A DNA stretch of 35,355 nt from DATBGS01 sp036557885 (GTDB lineage: Bacteria; Chloroflexota; Ktedonobacteria; Ktedonobacterales; DATBGS01): NCBI GenBank assembly GCA_036557885.1, contig DATBGS010000124.1:1-35355 (forward strand), in the 5' to 3' direction. Shown one piece after another: positions 31,234-35,355 of the stretch. Made by a program: the position numbers and the translations under genes. Below the pieces are notes generated by a model. The model ran no database searches and had not been told where the DNA came from. It saw only the letters and a list, made by a program, of their open reading frames with translations. Position 1 is the first letter of the stretch. Every line of letters starts with the position of its first letter.

Positions 31234-32070
31234 TTACCTCCCGCGCCCGACATTGCGGCGACGCACAATAAACTTATCCGTTCGCTTGTTCTTGCGCGTC
31301 TTAAAGCCAAGCGCCGGTTTGCCCCAGGGAGTCTGTGGCTGCCCACCAATGGGCGCGCGGCCTTCGCCACCGCCATGTGGGTGATCTACCGGGTTCATGA
31401 CTGAGCCACGCACCGCCGGGCGTTTCCCCAGATGGCGCGAGCGACCCGCTTTCCCAACCGAGACGTTTTCATGGTCCAGGTTGCCCACCTGACCAATCGT
31501 TGCCATGCAGCGAATATGCACCAGGCGCTGCTCGCCAGAAGGCAGGCGGACCTGCGCGTAGTCGCCCTCTTTTGCCATCAACTGCGCCGCGCCGCCAGCG
31601 CTGCGCACCATCTGGCCGCCCTTGCCAGGCTGCAACTCAATGTTATGAATCACCGTGCCCGTCGGAATATTGCGCAAGGGCAGGGCATTGCCAACACGAA
31701 TCTCGGCATCCGGCCCAGACAGCAGGCGATCCCCCACTTTCAAGCCAGAGGGCGCGAGGATATAGCGTTTCTCGCCATCCACATACTGCAACAAGGCAAT
31801 ATAGGCGGTGCGGTTGGGGTCATACTCCACCGAAACCACCTTAGCCGGAATACCCGCCTTATCGCGCTTAAAATCAATAATGCGATACAGCCGTTTGGCG
31901 CCGCCGCCGCGATGACGGGTCGTGATGCGTCCCTGGTTATTGCGTCCTGCGGCTTTTGGCAGCGAAACCACCAGCGACTTCTCCGGCTTGCCGCGCGTGA
32001 CCTCATCAAAACCTGAAACCGACATCCCGCGCCGTCCCGGCGAGGTTGGCCGATATTGACGAACTGGCAT
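31234..32070 (-). CDS. rplB: 50S ribosomal protein L2
   Basis: L2 is essential for peptidyl transferase. The 278-aa protein has the usual length: RPTSPGRRGMSVSGFDEVTR, RGGGAKRLYRIIDFKRDKAG, the LQPGKGGQMVRSAGGAAQLM stretch and the MNPVDHPHGGGEGRAPIGGQ signature with the conserved functional His (DHPHGGGEG). The basic C-terminus RRRNVGRGR ends it. It lies between rplW and rpsS. Confidence 0.98.
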   Translation of the reverse strand: MPVRQYRPTSPGRRGMSVSGFDEVTRGKPEKSLVVSLPKAAGRNNQGRITTRHRGGGAKRLYRIIDFKRDKAGIPAKVVSVEYDPNRTAYIALLQYVDGEKRYILAPSGLKVGDRLLSGPDAEIRVGNALPLRNIPTGTVIHNIELQPGKGGQMVRSAGGAAQLMAKEGDYAQVRLPSGEQRLVHIRCMATIGQVGNLDHENVSVGKAGRSRHLGKRPAVRGSVMNPVDHPHGGGEGRAPIGGQPQTPWGKPALGFKTRKNKRTDKFIVRRRNVGRGR

Positions 32071-32089
32071 CTTCCTTCCTCCTGAACGG

Positions 32090-32398
32090 CTACGCCTGTA
32101 GCTCTGCTATGACCTGACCCTCGGCCAGCGTCACAATCGCCTTCTTCCAGGGACGGGCTTCGGCCACCTGGGGCGCGCGCCGACGACGAAGCGAGTACAC
32201 GCGCCGCGTTTTGCCTGGCATCCGCATGGTATTCACCCGCAGCACAGTGACGCTTGGGAACATGGCCTCAACCGCCCGCTTAATCTCAATTTTGTTGGCT
32301 TTGAGCGCGACTTCAAAAGAGTATTGGTTGGCCTTATTTTGCAGGTCCACGCTCTTTTCTGTCACGATGCCACGACGGATGATCTCTGTAATTTCCAC
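32090..32398 (-). CDS. rplW: 50S ribosomal protein L23
   Basis: L23 is the docking site for trigger factor and SRP at the tunnel exit. The 102-aa protein shows IIRRGIVTEKSVDLQNKANQ, SFEVALKANKIEIKRAVEAM and the MRMPGKTRRVYSLRRRR loop. Translation starts at GTG, and its Shine-Dalgarno sequence GAGGAG lies in the last codons of rplD, so the two are probably coupled. Confidence 0.96.
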   Translation of the reverse strand: MEITEIIRRGIVTEKSVDLQNKANQYSFEVALKANKIEIKRAVEAMFPSVTVLRVNTMRMPGKTRRVYSLRRRRAPQVAEARPWKKAIVTLAEGQVIAELQA

Positions 32399-32402
32399 AA
32401 GT

Positions 32403-33302
32403 TTACTCCTCGTCCTCGCTCGCCTCGTCGTCCTGCTCCCACTCCGCGCCCGGCTCCTCGTCCTTCTTAGCAGACGCAGCTCCTGGCTTCTCGCCCTTCT
32501 TTGCAGACTTAGCAGACGCTGCGCCTTGCTTCTCGCCCTTCTTTGCGGGCGATTCCTTCGCCTTCCCCTTCGCCTTCTCGCCTGCCTCTTCCTCTACCTC
32601 CTCTGCCTCTTCTTCTGCCTCCTCCTCCGCTTCCTCGCCTACGAGCGCATCCAGCGACTCAGGCAGCGTTGTTGTGCCATCGCCAAACATCTGCTCAAGC
32701 GCGCGCAGCGTGTCAAAGGGCAGGATCAGGTATTCGTGCTTGAGCAGCTCAACCACATTGATTGAGGCCACATGCTGCACTTTTGCGGTTGGAATATTGC
32801 GCACCGAGCGAATCAGAATCTCATCGCGCTCAGGCAGCATGAACAAAACGTTGCGCTCCACTGGCAACTGCGCCAGCAGATCAACAATCGCGCGGGTGCG
32901 TGGCTCTTCCAGAGCAATCGCATCCAACACAATGATCTGTTCGTTGGCGGCCTTATCCGAAAGGACCGATTTGATCGCTAAGCGCCGCATCTTGCGGGGC
33001 ACCGTTGCATGGTAGGGATGGGGCCGAGGGCCAAAGACGCTGCCGCCGCCCCGATAATGGGGTGCGCGGGTGCTGCCCTGGCGGGCGCGGCCTGTTCCTT
33101 TCTGGCGATACGGCTTTTTATTGCCGCCGCTTACCTCGGCGCGAGATTTGGTCGAGGCATTCCCCTGCCGACGATTGAGCAGTTGCACCGTTACCACCTG
33201 ATGCAGCACTGCCATATTCACCGGCACCCCAAACACGCTGGGGTTGAGTTCAACCTCTGTCAGCACCTCGCCGTCCATGTTATAGACAGTTGCAGAGGGC
33301 AT
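32403..33302 (-). CDS. rplD: 50S ribosomal protein L4 with Glu/Lys-rich C-terminal tail
   Basis: L4 lines the exit tunnel and, in E. coli, controls the S10 operon. The core (~1-207) is standard, with RQGNASTKSRAEVSGGNKK, the PYRQKGTGRARQGSTRAPHY loop and INVVELLKHEYLILP. The tail (208-299) starts with EEAEEEAEEEAEEVEEEAGE. Two copies of a KKGEKxGAASAK unit then lead to a strongly acidic end. Length is 299 aa against ~207 usual. The tail is in frame and ends at a normal TAA. Confidence 0.94.
   Translation of the reverse strand: MPSATVYNMDGEVLTEVELNPSVFGVPVNMAVLHQVVTVQLLNRRQGNASTKSRAEVSGGNKKPYRQKGTGRARQGSTRAPHYRGGGSVFGPRPHPYHATVPRKMRRLAIKSVLSDKAANEQIIVLDAIALEEPRTRAIVDLLAQLPVERNVLFMLPERDEILIRSVRNIPTAKVQHVASINVVELLKHEYLILPFDTLRALEQMFGDGTTTLPESLDALVGEEAEEEAEEEAEEVEEEAGEKAKGKAKESPAKKGEKQGAASAKSAKKGEKPGAASAKKDEEPGAEWEQDDEASEDEE
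32467..32546 (-). repeat. 42-bp-period direct repeat in the L4 tail
   Basis: The 19-nt string at 32486-32504 recurs exactly at 32528-32546, and the flanking TTAGCAGACGC at 32467 recurs at 32509. The 42-bp period is a multiple of three and encodes the repeated KKGEKxGAASAK unit. Confidence 0.75.
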
Positions 33303-33344
33303 AGCTACTTTTCTCCTCGTTACCTCTTATGACTGGTCAGGTGG

Positions 33345-34334
33345 CTATTTCGTTTGTTGCTGCTCTTGTTGCAGGCGCTCAGCTAAGGCCAGGCTGCTGG
33401 CAACCTTCCGCACCATAACCAGCCCGCCCGTTGGGCCTGGAATAGAACCTTTGATCAGGAGCAGGTTGCGCTCCGCATCAGTTGCCACAACTTCCAGCGC
33501 TTTCACCGTGACGCGCTCGGCCCCCATATGCCCAGCCATGCGGGTATTCTTCAGAATGCGGCCAGGGGTATTGCCCGCGCCAATCGAACCCGGCGCGCGC
33601 GGGCGGTCTGATTGCCCATGCGTACGCGGGCCGCCACCAAAGCCATGCCGCTTCATCACGCCCTGGAAGCCCTTGCCCTTTGAGGTGCCCACGACATCAA
33701 CCAATTCGCCCTGCTTAAACATTGTGGCGTCAAATTCCTGACCAACCTTGAGCGCGTCGCCCCCAAAGCTGCGCACCTCGCGCAGCACTTCAAATGGTCC
33801 CAGGCCACCACCAGCGCGCTTGCGCTTGGGGTCACGCTGGGCGGTGCGCGCGTCTTTTTCCGCTGCTGGAGTCTTTACCTTGGTTTTCCCGCGCGCCTCG
33901 GCCTCCTCTGCCTTCGCTTCGAGGGTGGCCCCTTTTTCCTCCTCCCCCTCTTCCTCTTCTCCCGTTTCCTTCTCGCCTTCCTCGGCCTCTTCCTCTTCTT
34001 CGTGCTCTTCCGCTTCTTCGGCCTCGGCCTCAGCTTTTGCTTCCGCCGCCTTGGACCGCGCCTCGGCACGCGCTTTGGCCTGGGTCTGCTGCTGTTTACG
34101 CCGTTGGGCTGGCAACTGGGTCAGGGTATGCCCCAGATGTCCCAATTCTGGCCGATTCGCGCGTTTGGCCTTCCCAAAACCAATCTGTACGGCGGTATAG
34201 CCATCCGTTGCCGTCGTCTTGATCTGCGTCACCACGCACGGACCAGCCTCAATGACCGTCACTGGGACCGCGGCGCCCTGGGGTCCAAAGACCTGGGTCA
34301 TGCCGACTTTTTTTCCCAAGAGTCCACTGAGCAT
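33345..34334 (-). CDS. rplC: 50S ribosomal protein L3 with large acidic internal insertion
   Basis: L3 is a primary 23S-binding protein. Both halves are standard: MLSGLLGKKVGMTQVFGPQG, AGPCVVTQIKTTATDGYTAV, then DVVGTSKGKGFQGVMKRHGF, GGGPRTHGQSDRPRAPGSIG and the NTRMAGHMGAERVTVK signature. Between ~69 and ~179 about 110 residues are inserted: Gln/Lys/Ala/Arg-rich, then a Glu-rich stretch (EEHEEEEEAEEGEKETGEEE) and a basic end (RDPKRKRAGGG). Length is 329 aa against ~210 usual. The frame is continuous. The start has GAGGAG upstream. Confidence 0.95.
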   Translation of the reverse strand: MLSGLLGKKVGMTQVFGPQGAAVPVTVIEAGPCVVTQIKTTATDGYTAVQIGFGKAKRANRPELGHLGHTLTQLPAQRRKQQQTQAKARAEARSKAAEAKAEAEAEEAEEHEEEEEAEEGEKETGEEEEGEEEKGATLEAKAEEAEARGKTKVKTPAAEKDARTAQRDPKRKRAGGGLGPFEVLREVRSFGGDALKVGQEFDATMFKQGELVDVVGTSKGKGFQGVMKRHGFGGGPRTHGQSDRPRAPGSIGAGNTPGRILKNTRMAGHMGAERVTVKALEVVATDAERNLLLIKGSIPGPTGGLVMVRKVASSLALAERLQQEQQQTK

Positions 34335-34593
34335 GTTCTCTCCTCATTTCTCGTGACGCCAGCCACCAGGCGCCAGACATCGGTTACTTGTGTTGCCATT
34401 TCGCGCGCCAGACCTCTCGTGTTTTGCAAAGCCTGGCTTCGATTTCTTTCATCTCTGGCACCACAAGGGCGTATCGCACCATCCGTTGCTGTTACACAGC
34501 GTCAGCAGATACGTGGCCGCTTACGCGACCTTCCCGGCATCTGGCATCTGGTACCTGGCCTCGTGACCAGGCGACGTGGAGAGGAACCGCTTG

Positions 34594-34627
34594 CGCCTGG
34601 TGCTGGCTCGCACCTGGTGCTGGTTCC
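34594..34627. repeat. Two 17-bp tandem units
   Basis: CGCCTGGTGCTGGCTCG (34594-34610) is followed directly by CACCTGGTGCTGGTTCC (34611-34627). 13 of 17 positions match. Confidence 0.6.
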
Positions 34628-34652
34628 TGTCCTGCTTCCACGTCCCATCGCT

Positions 34653-34700
34653 CTCTTGCTCACCTACTGACTCACCCGCTGGCTCGCCTGCTGGTTCACC
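34653..34700. repeat. Four degenerate 12-bp tandem units
   Basis: Units starting at 34653, 34665, 34677 and 34689 follow the pattern YNCTKGYTCRCC, for example CGCTGGCTCGCC and TGCTGGTTCACC. On the minus strand they read as GEPA-like codons. Confidence 0.65.
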
Positions 34701-34723
34701 TGCTGCGTTGAGCCGCCAGGTCA

Positions 34724-35041
34724 CTAGAGTTTAATCTCAATATCAACCCCGGAGGGCAGGTTCAAACGGGTCAATGCCTCAACCGTTTTGGGCGTTGGCT
34801 CGATAATATCAATCAGGCGCTTATGCGTCCGAATCTCGAATTGCTCGCGCGAGTCCTTATCAATAAAGGGCGAGCGGAGCACCGTATACTTCTGTATCTC
34901 CGTTGGCAGCGGCACCGGGCCAGCCACGCGCGCGCCTGTATTTTGCGCGGTTTCCACAATTTGCGCCGCCGATTGGTCCAGGATACGGTGATCATACGCC
35001 TTCAGGCGAATGCGTATCCGTTGCTTTGTGGTTGTAGCCAT
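34724..35041 (-). CDS. rpsJ: 30S ribosomal protein S10
   Basis: S10 is a 30S head protein and also NusE in antitermination. The 105-aa protein shows IRIRLKAYDHRILDQSAAQI, GARVAGPVPLPTEIQKYTVL and the SPFIDKDSREQFEIRTHKRL signature. The start is supported by AAGGAAGAGA. It follows tuf after a strong hairpin, the common tuf-rpsJ order. Confidence 0.97.
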   Translation of the reverse strand: MATTTKQRIRIRLKAYDHRILDQSAAQIVETAQNTGARVAGPVPLPTEIQKYTVLRSPFIDKDSREQFEIRTHKRLIDIIEPTPKTVEALTRLNLPSGVDIEIKL

Positions 35042-35073
35042 GTCTCTTCCTTACAACATTGAAGGGTGAAAGG

Positions 35074-35103
35074 GAGGGGGTAAAGAGTTTTCTTTACCCC
35101 CTC
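35074..35103 (-). terminator. Hairpin between tuf and rpsJ (attenuator or terminator)
   Basis: A 13-bp perfect stem (GAGGGGGTAAAGA 35074-35086 with TCTTTACCCCCTC 35091-35103) has a GTTT loop on the plus strand. On the transcribed minus strand it begins 9 nt after the tuf stop and is followed only by a short CCCTTTC. It may lower read-through into rpsJ or set the tuf mRNA end. Confidence 0.65.
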
Positions 35104-35111
35104 TGCTCGTT

Positions 35112-35355
35112 TTATGCCTGGACCTTGACGACGACCCCGGAGCCAACGGTGCGCCCGCCTTCCCGAATGGCAAAGCGGCTCCCCTGTTCGAGCGCCACCG
35201 GCACGATCAGCTTGACGCCCATCGTGATGTTATCCCCCGGCATCACCATCTGCACTCCCTCCGGCAGCAGGATCTCCCCCGTCACATCGGTCGTGCGGAT
35301 GTAGAACTGCGGGCGATACCCATTCACAAACGGCGTGTGCCGCCCGCCCTCTTCC
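35112..35355 (-). CDS. tuf: Elongation factor Tu, C-terminal part (cut by window edge)
   Basis: The last ~80 residues of EF-Tu domain 3 are visible, from EEGGRHTPFVNGYRPQFYIR through TTDVTGEI, VQMVMPGDNITMGVKLIVPV and GSRFAIREGGRTVGSGVV to the end VVKVQA. EF-Tu delivers aminoacyl-tRNA to the ribosome. The GTPase domain lies beyond the window. Its position upstream of rpsJ is standard. Confidence 0.97.
   Translation of the reverse strand, partial: EEGGRHTPFVNGYRPQFYIRTTDVTGEILLPEGVQMVMPGDNITMGVKLIVPVALEQGSRFAIREGGRTVGSGVVVKVQA

Larger units (their letters stand above)
34335..34723. other. 389-bp spacer between rpsJ and rplC with tandem repeats
   Basis: This gap is long for an S10 operon. Next to rpsJ it holds four degenerate 12-bp units (34653-34700) and two 17-bp units (34594-34627). 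A 67-codon minus-strand frame starts at a GTG overlapping the rpsJ TAG, ends near 34521 and would encode a GEPAGEPAGESVGEQE stretch. I see no recognisable gene, and coding is doubtful. Confidence 0.5.

Overview
The window looks like a chromosomal segment from a GC-rich bacterium with one very large ribosomal-protein cluster. I infer a Chloroflexota (Ktedonobacteria-like) host. The grounds are the zinc-type S4, S14 and L36 proteins, the long low-complexity additions to many ribosomal proteins, a zinc-ribbon Ser/Thr kinase, and an IscB nuclease (a family known to be multiplied in Ktedonobacter). This is a judgement from family knowledge, not from a database search.

Layout. (1) Positions 1-804 hold the C-terminal part of an IscB RNA-guided nuclease, cut by the window edge. 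Its stop codon overlaps a possible start of the next gene. (2) Positions 801-5122 are a glcD-glcE-glcF operon for a membrane-linked glycolate (2-hydroxyacid) oxidase. Its FeS subunit ends in an apparent membrane anchor. (3) Positions 5453-9046 carry two convergent genes, an exported multi-TM protein of unknown function and a zinc-ribbon Ser/Thr kinase, separated by a perfect 24-bp hairpin. (4) Positions 9478-13994 hold yvcK and, after a convergent junction, rnhB-rplS. These are followed by divergent rocF (arginase) and then an ilvE-type aminotransferase with a promoter and a structured leader. (5) Positions 14125-35355 are all on the minus strand. In transcription order they are tuf (partial), rpsJ-rplC-rplD-rplW-rplB-rpsS-rplV-rpsC-rplP-rpmC-rpsQ-rplN-rplX-rplE-rpsN-rpsH-rplF-rplR-rpsE-rpmD-rplO-secY-adk-map-infA-rpmJ-rpsM-rpsK-rpsD-rpoA-rplQ-truA-rplM-rpsI. 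This is the merged S10-spc-alpha-L13 arrangement. It ends at a perfect 31-bp hairpin shared with the convergent aminotransferase gene.

The genes of region 5 work together to build ribosomes (r-proteins), start translation (IF-1), process nascent proteins (Map, SecY), maintain adenylate balance (Adk), transcribe (RpoA) and modify tRNA (TruA).

The most unusual signal is in region 5. At least eight otherwise normal ribosomal proteins carry long low-complexity insertions or tails. S3 and S5 have RG/RGG-rich tails. L3, L4, L29 and S17 have Glu-rich acidic segments. L18 has an Ala/Pro/Lys/Gly insertion and L17 a charged, probably helical insertion. S3 and S5 flank the mRNA entry channel, and L17 and L29 lie near the peptide exit tunnel, so the additions may form a coordinated peripheral layer on the ribosome. 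No rRNA, tRNA or CRISPR array was seen.
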